Below are positions 9,017 through 20,308 of a stretch of 64,000 nucleotides of DNA, piece after piece (position 1 is the first letter of the stretch; every line of letters starts with the position of its first letter). Source of the stretch: Phragmites australis. Lineage: Eukaryota; Streptophyta; Magnoliopsida; Poales; Poaceae. The stretch covers positions 21,927,501 through 21,991,500 of the forward strand of contig NC_084932.1 in NCBI RefSeq assembly GCF_958298935.1, read 5' to 3'. Below the pieces are notes generated by a model that was not told the origin of the DNA, did not search any database, and worked only from the letters and a program-made list of their open reading frames with translations. Made by a program: the position numbers and the translations under genes.

Positions 9017-12000
9017 TCATTTAGTATCTACTCCATCTTCGTCGTCGTTGAGATGTTCCTTGAGGCTCTGAATCTGAGGTTGGCAATTGACATTCTCCCA
9101 GATTGAATCAGTGTTTGGCAACTCGTACCCTTCCGGTCTCAGAGACAGCGCAAACTCTGGTAGCTCAGGAACTGTTCGAAGTGCGCTGCACCAGGAAAGT
9201 AGTGGAATCACAACTAGAGCAAAAGAAATATGAACAACCGGACTATCATCTCAACATGTTCTGAAATGTTTTTTTTTTCTTTGGGTGCTACAAAAGCAAT
9301 TAGCATCAACAACTTACTACTTCGAAATCCGAGGATGTACCTGTTCTTGTCTTGTTCAAACAGATGCCCGTACACTTCGAACTTCTTGTACGCAATATCT
9401 GGGATTTTCTTGTGCATGTTCTTCATGACGCCCCAAGGAGGTGGCACCCTACATATTGTTAGGATTATTAAAACCGGTCTATAAAATACTTCTTAATAAA
9501 TCACAAAGGCTTATATTATAGAGGTAGAGGTGTAGAATTTTCTTCCTATATATATGGAAGGACCTTTACTTCATTGGGTACATAAACAATATAGACTGTT
9601 AATTAAGAGTAGCTTTAAAATTGGAAACGCTCTCATTATGTGAGTCTATATAAGAGTTAGGGTTTTTGCCTCTTTCTCTTTATATTACCCTGCCGCTGTA
9701 ATCTACTCCATCCCGGTGTCGACGTGCATCGACAACCAGGAGAGTAGGTCTCTGAAACACTCGCTCGAGATTTTGCACCGAGAGAGGGCAAATAAGGTTT
9801 TGCGAAGCACTCCACGCGACTGCTCAAGTTCTTTACCATGCCTCGTCTTTCTGGTCGCTTGGGCATTGCCCACTGTCATTGTCAACAAATTCGACGCGTC
9901 ATCAGCAGGATCGATCATGCTGTCAATACAATACAACTAGCATCTTCAGCAACCTCTATAGTTCAAGACAAGTATATAAAAATTATGTTACTCGCACTTT
10001 ATTTTTTGCACTTCCTAATTTCGAGTATAGTAGATCTAGGCATATGTAATGCTTTCATACATATGACTATATTATGCTCTGGTAATATGAACATGTTAGT
10101 TTATCAGTTTACGCTCAAGAATTATTTATGGATTAAATTAAACCTAAAAGTGTCATATATTTCAACAATCCAAAAACCTTATTGTAAACATTTAGGTTTA
10201 TTAATGCTAGATTTGTCGATGCACTGAGGCCAAACAAATTTTCTGATGTGCACTTTAAGAGATGATAAGTTAAGGTCACTCTGTGGCTGACAGCTATGAA
10301 TGTCTACTGGATGGCTAATGGCAAGCCAGAAGGAACCCTTACTACTCCCTCCGATTGTAAATGTAGGTCGTTTTAGACTTATACACAAGGATTAAGAAAG
10401 TAGATCAAATGACCTTGTTGCCCCTTATTTATTCTGCATTAGAAAAGATAACTCATTCATTTGTGAGAGTGATAGCATTTATTAAACAAGGGTAAGAAGG
10501 GAACAAAAGAAAAAAAAAGTGCATAAAAGTTTGAGAATGACTTATATTTAGAGAATAGTCGAGGAAGCTAAAACGACCTACATTTGCAATCAGAGGGAGT
10601 ACTAAGTAGGAGAAGTCGTTCACAGATGCCAATACACTCTTTGTAGGATGTATTCTTAGCATTCTTGGTGACCGTCTTTGTGATATATACATACACATAT
10701 AAAGCGCGAAAGAGTTGTGGAATACACTAAATGATAAATGCGGTGCATCAGTCCAGGAATTTAACTATATATCATGGAGAGGTATCATTACTATAAAATG
10801 GTTAAAAATCGCTCTATCGTCGAGCGGGCTCATGAGTTTCAATGCATCATGAAGGTACTCAAACTCCTCAAGATCAATGTACCCGATAAATTTGTGACTG
10901 GAGGCATCGTTGCCAAGTTACCTCCTTCGTAGAAAATTTTTTCCACTGTTCTAAAGCATAAGAGATAAGAGATTACTATTGAGTGTTTGATCGCGTCTCT
11001 TGATATTAAGGAGAAAGCTCCGATTAAGGATGTGAGTCTAAAAGGAGACGAAATGATATACTAGCACCAAAATGGTGAAAAAGCACTTTCAGAACAAGAA
11101 CAAAGGGAAAGATAATAAGCTAAACAAAACTCCCACCTTCAAGAAGAAGATGATAAACACAGCAAAACTTCTTTGCTTTGTGTGCGGTGAGATTGGGCAT
11201 TTTGCTAGGATTGTCCAGATCGCAAGAAAAGAAAGGATCCACAAAAGCAGAACTCAAAGACTGCTAATGTGGTGACCATTGGCGAAGCTAGAAACAGAGT
11301 TTTTAGTATTTCAGTCTACTAATTGGTGGATTAATACATAGGCCAATGTTCATGTGTGTGCTGATATCTTAATATTCTCTTCTTATCAGGTCGTATATGA
11401 TTCTTCCGTCCTAATAGGAATGGGTCACATGGTTCTGTTCATGGTGTTGGGACAGTAGATCTAAAGTTTACTTCAAGAAAGATCATGTAGCTGAGGAACA
11501 TGCAGCATGTCCCTATAATGAAAAAAAATCTAGTTAGCGGCTCCCTTCTCTGTAGAGACAGGTTTAAGGTGATGTTCGAGTCCAATAAAATAGTAGTCAA
11601 AACATGAATAATTTATTGATAAGGGCTATGAGTACGGAGGCTTGTTCTATTTTTCTCTTTCTGGTTTAAGCAAAAAGTCTGTGAACCATATTTGTGGCAA
11701 TGTCAATGATGATGCTAGTATTTGACACTCACTATTATGCGATTTGAATTTTGGTTCTATGACTCGACTTTCCATCATGAGTTTAATTGCAAATTTTTTC
11801 TTGGTCGAAGGTTCTAAGTGTTATAGTTGTATGCAATCAAAATAACCTCGTAAGCCCCACAAGACAGCCGAAGAGAGAAATTTGGCACATCTAGAACTCA
11901 TACATTCAAATCTGTGTGAAATAAATAGTGTGTTGACGAAGTGTGGAAAAGATATTTCATGACTTTAATTGATGATGCAACTTGATATTGATAAGTTTAT

Positions 12001-15000
12001 TTTCTGAAAATGAAAGATGAGGCTCTAGATCACATTAAATCTTTAAGGCAAAAATTGAGAATCAACTAGAGAGAAAAATCAAAACAGTTAGGTCCAATAG
12101 TAGTGGAGAATATTTCTCTAGTGATTTCGACTTATTCTACGAGAAACATGAAATTATTCATGAGAGGACGCCTCCCTATTCACCCCTAATCAAACGGGGT
12201 TACCAAAAAGAAGAATCGCACATTGACTAACTTAGTTAATGTCATGTTAGGCACTGCGAGAATATCTAAGGCATGATGGGGGAGGCTCTATTGACTTCAT
12301 GTCATGTCCTAAATAGAGTTCCTCTCAAGAATAAGAAGAAAACCACATATGAAGAATGAGAAGGGAGAAAACCATCACTTTCTTATTTGCGTATTTAGGG
12401 ATGCTTGGTGGAAGTCAATGTACCAACAACTAAAAAACGCAAGCTCAGGCCTAAAATAAGGGATTGTGTCTTTCTAGGATATGCTCATTGGATCATTGCT
12501 TATTCGTTTTTAGTAGTTAAATTTGAGATACCTAACGTGCATGTCGATACAATGATGGAGTCTCGTGATGTAATATTTTTTAGCACATATTTTCTACGAA
12601 AGATTTGCATAGCATGTCTAGACTATCTTCTGAGATAATTTTTGAACCTATTCCACCTATTGAGTTTATTGAACAAACACATGAGCAAGATCCTGAAGAG
12701 GAGGACAGTGATGCTCCTTGGAGGAGTAAGAGACAAAGGACTGCAAAGTCTTTGGTGATGATTTCACTATGTACCTTGTGGATGACAATCCCAAGTCTAT
12801 TTCAGAAGCGTTTGCATCTCTAGTTGTAGATTACTAGAAGAAGGTTGTTCGAAGTGAAATGGATTTCATCCTCTCAAACAGGACTTGGAAAGTCACAGAA
12901 CGACTATATGGTTGCAAACCTGTAGGTTGCAACTAGGTGTTCAAGAAGAAGCTTATGCTCGACGTTACTATTAAAAAGTACAAGGCTCGGCTTGTGGCTA
13001 AGGGTTATACCCAAAAGAAAGGTTAAGACTTTTTTGACACTTATTCACCTGTTATGAGATTGGCTACTATTCAAGTGCTATTTTCCTTGGCTACCTCACA
13101 TGGTCTTATCGTTAATCATATGGACGTTAAGACAGTTTTCCTTAATGAAGAGTTGGACGATGATATTTATATGGAACAGCATGATGGGTCTATAGTAAAA
13201 TGTCAAGAAGGCAATGGTGTGTAAGTTGTTGAAGTCCTTATATGGTCTTAAACTCTAGAGTGATAAGCTCGGATTATATCCAAACAGTTAAGAACCTAGC
13301 AGATTCCTTTACAAAGGTGCTATCACGGAATGTGATAGATAATGTATCGAAGGAGATGGATATGAGACCCATGTGAGTTATACCATAGTGGTAACCCAAC
13401 TTATGTGATCAGAGATCCCGTGAATTAGGACCTGAAAAAAAAACTATTGATCTAACTGGAGGAGAGTACCTTTGTTGTCTGACCCACTCGAGTGAAGATG
13501 CAATACTCTCAGAGATCTATAAGGCAAGTTGCCTATTGTCTTAATGTGTTCTGTTGGCTTTAAGTAGCGAAGATGCTGACCTACAGGGCACTCTTGAAAG
13601 AACACACATAAATGAGTCTGACTGTTGGTCGCAGCCTATAAGATTTGGGTGATCTCTAGTAAACTCATAAAGAGATCATAAAGTATGACTTATATGCTCC
13701 ATCCGTGGGGTAGCCTACGAATAGCCAAGTATCAGTTATAACTTTAAGTGAAACTTGTTTACAGAAAACATGCAATTCAAGACATAGTTTATTGTTCGAG
13801 TTGTGAATGATTATAGCTTGATGTTCTAGGTGGATGTTCAACTTAATAGTCTTCACTGAAACACTAGTATATCAAACAACAGTGGAAAACTGATAATTCT
13901 CTGTAGGACTTTGAGATTTGGTGGGGGATTGTTAAAATTATTAGGATCAGCTTATGAAATAATTCCTAATAAATCTCAAAGGCTCATATTGTGGAGAGAT
14001 GGTCCATGTTAAGACTCACCCTCTATTAGTACTATATTGTTAATGGAGGTAAAAGTGGAGAATTTTCTCCCTATATATATGTAAGTACCCCCACTTCATT
14101 AGATACACAAACAATATAGATTGCTAATTGAGAATAACCCTAAAATTGGGAATGCTCTTATTATGTGAGTCTATATAAGAGTTAAAGTTTTTGCCTCTTT
14201 CTTTCTGTTGCGTTGCCGCTGTAGTCTATTTCATCCCGGCGTCAGCGTGCACCGGCAACTAGGAGAGCAGATCAATAAAACCCTCGTTCTTAAGATCTTG
14301 CACTAGGAGAGGGTAAATAAGGTTTTTGGAAAGCGGTCCGCGTGACTGCTCAAGTTTTTCACCACGACTCGTCTTCCTGATCGCTTGGGCACTACCCGCT
14401 GTCATCGTCAACAAATTTGGCGCGTCTTCAGCAGGATCGATCATGCTATCAACACGGTGCAACCAGTATCTTCAGCAACCTCTATGGCACAGGACCAGTA
14501 TATAAAAATCATGTTCCTCATACTTTATTTCTTGCGTTTCCTAATTTCTAGTATAGTAGGTCTAGGTATATATATAGTGCTTTTATACACGTAGCTAGAT
14601 TATGCTTTGTTAATGTAAACATGTTAGTTTATCGGTTTACGCTCATGAATTATTTATAGATGAAATTAAACCTAAAAGTACTATATATATTCCAACACAT
14701 ATTACAATTGATTGAAGAACAGATCTTGTCAGCACATATAATTTCTGCATCAATTTAACCTGCAAAACAATCCTCTTGGTAGTAGTATGGTATCATACCT
14801 TGTGACAGGATTTCCCAAGCAGAAACTCAAGCAAGCCCTCTTGCTCTCTGAAAGCAGGTCATTGGCTGCAGAGAGGCAGCAGACTGCGCTGATATGGTTG
14901 GCCGGTTCTCCGCCCTTGTCGAGTACGAGACCGTGATAGTAATATGCAACAGCCTGATGGGCAATATACAACATCAAGTTAGTATCAGAAATAAGATCCT

Positions 15001-16743
15001 TGGCGTGCTGCATGAATTCTGTTGCGTTTTCAGGTAACCTTAGCCTCCATGCACTTCCACTTGAGGAATAGCAGAAGCTTCTTTCCATATGAGTCGCTCG
15101 TGTCGCATCCCGATAGGCAGTAGTGAGCCTGACATAAAGGGTGAGGACAGAATGTAATGTCAGCAGGAATGCCCAAACATGCTGATGAAAGAAAATGTAG
15201 ATTGAGCATTAGCTTATTCATGGAATACTGACCTGAGAAAAATAACTGACTTTCTCACAGGCTAGCCTCCTCTTTACTGACAATGTTGCCTTTTCACATT
15301 CAGAAGCCAAACCAAGCTGTATTTCTACACACTGTTTTGTGCAGTTGAGACAGAACAAGGCAATTACTAATTTGGCCTCATAACATTCAAAATATGTAAA
15401 GTGGAAAGGTTTACCTACCTGAGCCAATGCCTGAATCGAGATGGCCTCAAGCATACCTTCCTGCAAGTAACTAGGAAAGCTCTTCCTGAAATTTAAAAGG
15501 TAAGTAATTGCTTAGTGGAACATTCAGAGCCAGAGGTGATAACTTATCATGGCTAATATGCATTGCAGGGTGAGGGCATACTTGACTTGTGCAGGTATCT
15601 GAACAAGTATGTGATGCACGGAGTAGTCTAAGCATCCCGATGCCCTGAGCAATGAATTGACGGCATCCTTCTTTGCATCTGCAGAAGTATATCACAACAT
15701 GTATCATTTCTCCAATTCTACGATACACAACCAGGGAAATAAATATTCACGAAGCGATATAGTCCCCTTATACTGCTACCAAATTCATTCTGTAATATTG
15801 TTCCAATAATCTATCTACCATATTCATAATTCAGTACTGCCAGTGAATGATCAAAACTACTTTGTGCCATTGAGGCCATCATGAAGATTTTCCAGAAATT
15901 AGAACGTATATGCTAATGAGTAGTAGTAATATTAATAAATAATAATTTATGGACATCTACTACAAACAGATGAACAGACCTTCGGATACCTTCCTTTCAC
16001 CTCCAACTTGACCGTTCTTCGGAATGAGTATCAGGTTGGCCTCAAACAATGCAAGCATCGCCATCATGTGGACGACCGACAGCACCTCATACCACGCACT
16101 CGCCAGGCAACACTCCTGAATCAGAAATATGAATCAGTAAAGGCATTCAAATGGGAATTAGAATAGCCCAGTACTAAACTCTCACCTGGTCATCATCTAA
16201 GGTATTCCATCTGAATTCCACTGACGATTCAAGACGGCTCTCTGTTGAAACCAATAAACATTACATAATCAATCTTTAAATAACCATGAAAAATATACAA
16301 AAAATGAAGAAACAAAAATCCAAACCTTTCACTGTTAAACCAAGAACCACTGGCAAGTACTCCTCTAGCGCATGTTGCAGCTCTGAAACCGCTGATACAT
16401 CCGCATAATCTTCTCACGAATTCACCGATCCATCACACAAAATCAGAATCATTGTCAGTAGTCTACGCGTCTAGCAAATTCAATCGGTAAGCAGTCAGTA
16501 ACAGCAAAAATCAGTGTTCAACATACAGATTTCTTCAGCCAGTGCAACGACATGAGCACGCAGTGTAGAGAGGCGGTCGACGAGATCCTTGGAAACCAAT
16601 CCCCTGAGTGGATGAACAATGTCGGAAGCCACCGGGATACGGACTGTGGGCACAAACACGGCAACCTCCTGCATGATGCTCCGGCACTTTCGCCCCTTCC
16701 CACCTAGGCTGTGATTCTTGGGGATTGATGGACCACACCCCAT
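9017..16743 (-). CDS. BRO1-like domain protein (plant endosomal-targeting type), 11 exons, 425 aa
   Basis: Exons (minus strand): 16743-16527, 16409-16326, 16241-16186, 16115-15980, 15678-15582, 15485-15419, 15331-15233, 15128-15039, 14953-14799, 9448-9341, 9185-9017. All introns are GT-AG and the phases agree, giving 1278 nt with no internal stop. The product begins MGCGPSIPKN: Gly2 and Cys3 suggest N-myristoylation plus palmitoylation. BRO1-like signature parts are AWYEVLSVVHMMAMLAL (exon 4), EKATLSVKRRLACEKV (exon 7, about residues 232-247), LLLFLKWKCMEAKAVAYYYHG (exons 8-9), PPPWGVMKNMHKKIP (exon 10) and PEFALSLRPEGYELP (exon 11). Length and exon content match plant BRO1-like proteins near 420 residues. 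BRO1 domains bind ESCRT-III proteins on endosomes, so a role in membrane sorting is likely but unproven for this subgroup. Intron 9 is 5350 bp because of a Copia insertion; without it and its duplication it would be 104 bp. I consider the reading frame intact, with splicing of exon 9 to 10 uncertain. Confidence 0.93.
9457..10167 (+). repeat. Left LTR of Copia copy 1 (711 bp)
   Basis: Starts TGTTAGGATTATT and ends TTTCAACA. It contains a promoter-like GTCTATATAAGAG box near 9642-9654. Compared with the right LTR it lacks about 57 bp early on (the segment around GGTCCATGTTAAG of the right copy), so it has a deletion. Confidence 0.9.
10168..13929 (+). pseudogene. Decayed gag-pol interior of Copia copy 1
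   Basis: Matches the better-preserved copy at 44140-48631 in order: gag, zinc knuckle, protease, integrase, reverse transcriptase start and the RNase H tail. Readable pieces include the knuckle CFVCGEIGHFA (about 11179-11211, His retained), the integrase piece near 11880-12330 and the reverse transcriptase start [16 protein letters not shown] near 12975-13025. At about 13250-13262 the text jumps from SLYGLK directly to the C-terminal YVQT(A/V)KNLA region, skipping about 0.95 kb present in the other copy; a short AAA/CTC overlap suggests a microhomology deletion. Many stops and frameshifts occur throughout. No tRNA-Met type primer site is evident after the left LTR. Confidence 0.85.
10345..10599. 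mobile_element. Stowaway-type MITE inside Copia copy 1, 255 bp
   Basis: Ends are CTCCCTCCGATTGTAAATGT and its inverse; over the first 32 bases the two ends match at 30 positions, extending to a GTCGTTTTAG tail. TA flanks both sides (10343-10344 and 10600-10601). It splits the gag sequence of the retrotransposon, so it arrived after the Copia insertion. Confidence 0.93.
13930..14697 (+). repeat. Right LTR of Copia copy 1 (768 bp)
   Basis: Starts TGTTAAAATTATTAGG and ends TTCCAACA, followed by the CATAT duplication. Contains GTCTATATAAGAG near 14168, as in the other LTRs of the family. It is closest in length to the LTRs of the 43-49 kb copy. Confidence 0.92.
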
Positions 16744-17600
16744 CTTTACAAGTTCTGGGCAGTAGTAAATTAAAATGTAGAGGAGTTACCATCAAATATC
16801 TTGAATTAGAATTTGTGGTTAAGAAACTAATACCAATATGAGTAACCAGGTCGATGCAGTTAACACTGAAAAGTACCAAACTCTAAATCAGATAGTTTAG
16901 AAATGATGCTGAATCTTGATACTTTCAGTTGGGGAGGCTCAGCTCAAATAGAGCTAGCTCATCACACAAGTTTGAACATTCATATCCTAGAATTGGAAAA
17001 TATATGAAACAATTTCGTCCATTTCATCAACAATGGACATAAAAATAAATGGTTGTGGATCTCTGTTCCCACATTCTGAAATGTGGCGACTCAACTAAAA
17101 GCATTTATGCAGAAAAGATGATCAGATCAGCAAAAGGGGGTCAAGTAAAACCAGCTACCAAGATGAAGATCCAAGAACCTAATCAGTCACTTATCCCCAC
17201 ACTAACAATGTGAGCCAAGAAGGTAGTTGCAGCCAAGAGACCTGCAGAAGTTGAACTTGACCCTGCACATCGATACAAAAAGGCCACCCATCACAGGGCC
17301 CCGGCTTTATAGTTGGCGAGACAAAGGGCAAAGCGGGACCGGGGTTACGAGGAGGAGACGTAAATGGCAGGCAATGGCCTCTCTGTTCAGATTTCAGGGG
17401 GGTGGGGGGGGGTGAGATCTTGGCATAATGGCATGCAGATATCGAGGAGGGAGGAGTAAGAGGAGGCCAAGGGGATCACATCACATGGCGAGGTCACAGG
17501 TGGAGCGGAGCACCCGCCTCCTCGTCCTCACCCAAGTGGAGGATGTACTGAACCGACTAAACTATGCTCACCGTCCTGGGAAGCAGTGCAACTGCATGCC
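16744..17600 (-). promoter_or_regulatory. 5' leader and promoter region of the BRO1-like gene
   Basis: Directly upstream of the ATG a splice-acceptor-like TACTGCCCAG ends at 16755, leaving an 11-nt leader, so a 5' UTR intron is likely. A donor-like CTGCAG/GTCTC near 17241 would fit. A C-rich stretch (minus strand) at about 17397-17414 and a TATA box at 17305-17312 mark the probable core promoter. No coding frame on either strand here resembles a protein. Leader exon limits are inference. Confidence 0.5.
17305..17312 (-). promoter_or_regulatory. Likely TATA box of the BRO1-like gene
   Basis: The minus strand reads CTATAAAG at 17312-17305 in a GC-richer context. Transcription would start near 17275-17280, about 40 nt before the proposed first leader-exon donor at about 17241. 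Not tested. Confidence 0.5.
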
Positions 17601-17608
17601 AGTGGTAT

Positions 17609-18197
17609 TAGGGGGTGGAAATGGATGATAAAATCTGAATTATCCAATTTTGTATCTGTTAAAATACGAATATGGATATCCGTATCCGTATTTGTTTCTG
17701 AAATGGATACTAAAATGGATATATCCGAATTCGTTTTCGAGATTCGGATTCAAATGTGGATATCCAAATTCGAGATATATCCGATTCGTATCCGTATCCG
17801 CCAACTAGTGAACCAAATTTTGCTAAAGTTTTAGAAATTTAAGATATGAACGAAATTCCAACCCAATCAAATTGGAACAAATTTCAGTTAAATTTGATCA
17901 AAAATTTAAATTTCCAACATGAATTTTGAACAAAATTTCTAAAATTCCGGCCCAATCAAATTAGAACAAATTTTAGTCGAAATTTATCAAATTTCAGTCA
18001 AATTTTTTCAAAAATTTAAATTTTCAACCTGAATTTCGAAGATCGAGTAGATATCCGAATGCGGATTCGTATTCGAACTATCCGATTCGTATTCGTATTC
18101 GAGGATATCCAGATCCGTATTCGCATTCGGATTAAAATGTGGTAAATCGTACTATCCGAATTCAATTCCATGCGTATTCGATCCGTTTTCATCCCTA
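17609..18197. mobile_element. hAT-type non-autonomous element, 589 bp
   Basis: Ends are TAGGGGGTGGAAATGGAT and, in inverse, TAGGGATGAAAACGGAT. A perfect 8-bp duplication AGTGGTAT flanks it (17601-17608 and 18198-18205), the hAT signature. The interior holds clusters of GGATATCC, ATATCCGAAT and TATCCGTATCC motifs on both sides that can pair with each other. No transposase is encoded. It sits about 0.3 kb upstream of the likely TATA box of the BRO1-like gene. Confidence 0.9.
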
Positions 18198-18219
18198 AGT
18201 GGTATTAAATTCAGAATCA

Positions 18220-18262
18220 TGGAAGGGGAAGAAGAAAGAAGAAAGAAGGAAAGAGAGAGAAC
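18220..18262 (+). repeat. Purine-rich (GAA/GAAA) tract
   Basis: A nearly pure A/G run with GAAGAAAGAAGAAAGAAGG pattern, a simple-sequence tract downstream of the hAT element. Confidence 0.7.
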
Positions 18263-18434
18263 CAGGCATGCAGGTGTTATAATTTTGATGTTCAACGTGT
18301 TGTTCAGAACTGATCTGACCGTTTGATTGGAAATTGGTCAAACTGAGATGCTTGATAGTTTTTAGGAGTTTTGAACTTGGCTTCCAAACAATTTGGAGGG
18401 GCATGTTGGTGCATGAAAGATGGTACTGTTTTCC

Positions 18435-18612
18435 TTCTTTTTATTTTTTAGAAAAAGATCTAATTTTTATCACTGCCCCGATCTTTATTGAATGTTATAA
18501 ATAGACTGACTCTACCGTTAGAGCAAATCCTTTTCTTATGCGGAATGGGGGATCGAGCCCCGTCGGCTCGGCTCCTCCCTGGAGCTTTGCCACTGTGCTA
18601 CGGCGCCATCCA
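18435..18612 (-). mobile_element. tRNA-derived SINE (Au-like), degenerate
   Basis: On the minus strand the head reads GGCGCCGTAGCACAGTGGC, matching a tRNA A box (TAGCNNAGTGG) at 18600-18590. About 32 nt further on is GGGGCTCGATCCC, a degenerate B box (18560-18548). The body then runs towards lower coordinates into an A-rich end in the minus orientation. The spacing and head sequence match plant Au SINEs; it is not a tRNA gene because the cloverleaf stems do not form. Confidence 0.65.
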
Positions 18613-18741
18613 CAATTCCTTTTTTTTATTTCTATTTTAAAACGTGTGTTCAAACGAATATGGACTATATGAGAACTATATCACCAAATTCATCACCAAT
18701 GTACTTTCATAATGTTCAATTCATTAGCATGTACTAATATA

Positions 18742-18890
18742 AAGTTATAACAAGTAATGGCTAGAATCATGTCTTGGAGACAACAAAAATCAAGGCATAA
18801 CAAATAATGGCTAGAATCATGTCTTGGAGACTAAAAAATCAAGGCATAACAAGTAATGGCTAGAATCATGTCTTGGAGACCACAAAAATC
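18742..18890. repeat. Three tandem copies of a 50-bp unit
   Basis: Units at about 18742-18790, 18791-18840 and 18841-18890 share GTAATGGCTAGAATCATGTC followed by TTGGAGAC and an A-rich end. They differ at only a few positions, so the triplication is fairly recent. Confidence 0.9.
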
Positions 18891-20152
18891 AAAAATTCTT
18901 TTGAGAATGGTGTCAGAGTTATGCCGTTTCACTGGAAGGAATAGGAATACAAGGTTATAGCAAGGGGGGGCTATTTAGGTGAAAACATACAAAATATTGA
19001 AAATGGTGTAAATTTGTTAAACTCATGTGAAGAACTTGTTAGAAAAACTCAAAATAATGTTAGCTATAGGCAAGGGTATATTTTTATATCCATGTAGAAT
19101 TTCAAGAACAAATTTAGTCATGTGTGCACGTATTTTTTGCACCATAGTCACCAGAAATCTAGGTTTATCGGGTCAAGGAACGGAGTTGTGGGACGCGGGT
19201 CGACACCTGATAAATTTGGGGAACAATGGGGGTATACCTCCTCAAGACGACAATCTGCAATGTGGTACAGGACCCCAAGTAATTCGGGTTGATGACCTCG
19301 AGACGAAGAATGAGTTTGATGCACAATATCCACTAGTGATCAGTGCATCACATGCTTAAAAGGAAAGAAGAAACGAAAAAGGGAATAAAGAATAAGTTGG
19401 GTTTCTATATGATGACCTATCTAGTCCACACCAGATTTACTTGCCATCCCATCCAGCCCTAGTGGTCTATGCGTGAGTCTCACATTGTTACGCACACATC
19501 CATTAGCCGCTGCTTTCTTTCCCTCTTCCTATTCTCTCTCCTTCCACAACGTAGTGCCGCCTTCTCAATCCTTCGTTGCAAAGCCGCCTCCCATCGCCAT
19601 TAAAGCCACCGCCACACGTACACATTCCCTGTTCAATCCTTTGCTGTAGCGCAGCTTCCCATCGTCCCGAAGACGCAACACCATAGACTCCCCATTCAAC
19701 CTTACCTGCAGCACCCCTCTCGCTTATCGTCACCCCCTCCTCCCTTCACCGAAGAACCTGGAGCCCGAGCTCATGACCCTATAGCAATGGGGTGGCGACC
19801 TAGCCAGAAATAGGACACCGACCCTGATCGACCCCGACCCTCCAATTGGGATGGCGTCCGAGTCATAGGATGCGCCACCAATCCCGACTCCCGTGACGAT
19901 GGTTTGCATTATTACACTAGCAATTTATCTTTATTTCATCTCACAAATGGGATTTAATTTGCTCTTTGAAATTTACATCGATATAGAAAATACCCAGAAC
20001 TATAGATGAGATTTGTTTGAGAATTTTGAAAAATTGTACTCGTGCATGATTTTAAATAGGTTTGCACCATTTCCAATATTTTGCGTACTTTTACTTTTTA
20101 TGATGCTTATTTTCACTTGTTAAGTTCTTATGCTCCTGTTGTACAGAGTAGA
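18891..20152. other. No gene recognised
   Basis: The 110-codon frame at 19027-19359 and the minus-strand frame at 19503-19733 show no recognised domain. The 19500-19900 part is richer in C and pyrimidines, like a plant 5' leader or first exon, and could be a captured gene piece, but I cannot name it. Confidence 0.45.
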
Positions 20153-20160
20153 ATTACAAC

Positions 20161-20300
20161 CAAGGGCGAAGCTAGGATCTAAACAGGGGTGCACTACCAT
20201 TGACAACACCTAAAATTTCAAAAAATAACTGTTCGTTGTAGTTGTTTTTAGTAGTAATTTTGGATGGTGCACCCCCTCCCATAACGTGGCGTAGCCCCTG
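20161..20300. mobile_element. hAT-type MITE, 140 bp
   Basis: Begins CAAGGGCGAAGCTAGGA and ends with the inverse of CAGGGGCTACGCCACG, the familiar CAGGGGCGGAGCCA type of hAT terminus. A perfect 8-bp duplication ATTACAAC flanks it (20153-20160 and 20301-20308). No coding capacity. Confidence 0.88.
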
Positions 20301-20308
20301 ATTACAAC

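Larger units (their letters stand above)
9457..14697 (+). mobile_element. Copia LTR retrotransposon copy 1, inserted in intron 9 of the BRO1-like gene
   Basis: Two LTRs (9457-10167 and 13930-14697), both TG...CA, bound a decayed gag-pol interior. A perfect 5-bp duplication CATAT flanks the element (9452-9456 and 14698-14702). It lies antisense to the host gene. The purine tract GGTGGGGGAT precedes the right LTR. It shares LTR and internal sequence with the copy at 43381-49394. The internal part has lost most of reverse transcriptase and RNase H by a deletion near 13253, and a Stowaway-type MITE has inserted at 10345-10599. Not capable of self-replication. Confidence 0.95.

Noticed and set aside
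9230..9484. 84-codon plus-strand frame across exon 10 of the BRO1-like gene
   Set aside because: Antisense shadow of exon 10 and intron 10, running into the Copia LTR.
17397..17414. G-quadruplex at the G-rich run
   Set aside because: Two long G runs are present, but the four-run pattern depends on splitting one run; too weak to call.
19027..19359. 110-codon plus-strand frame
   Set aside because: No recognised domain and no splice partners; probably chance.
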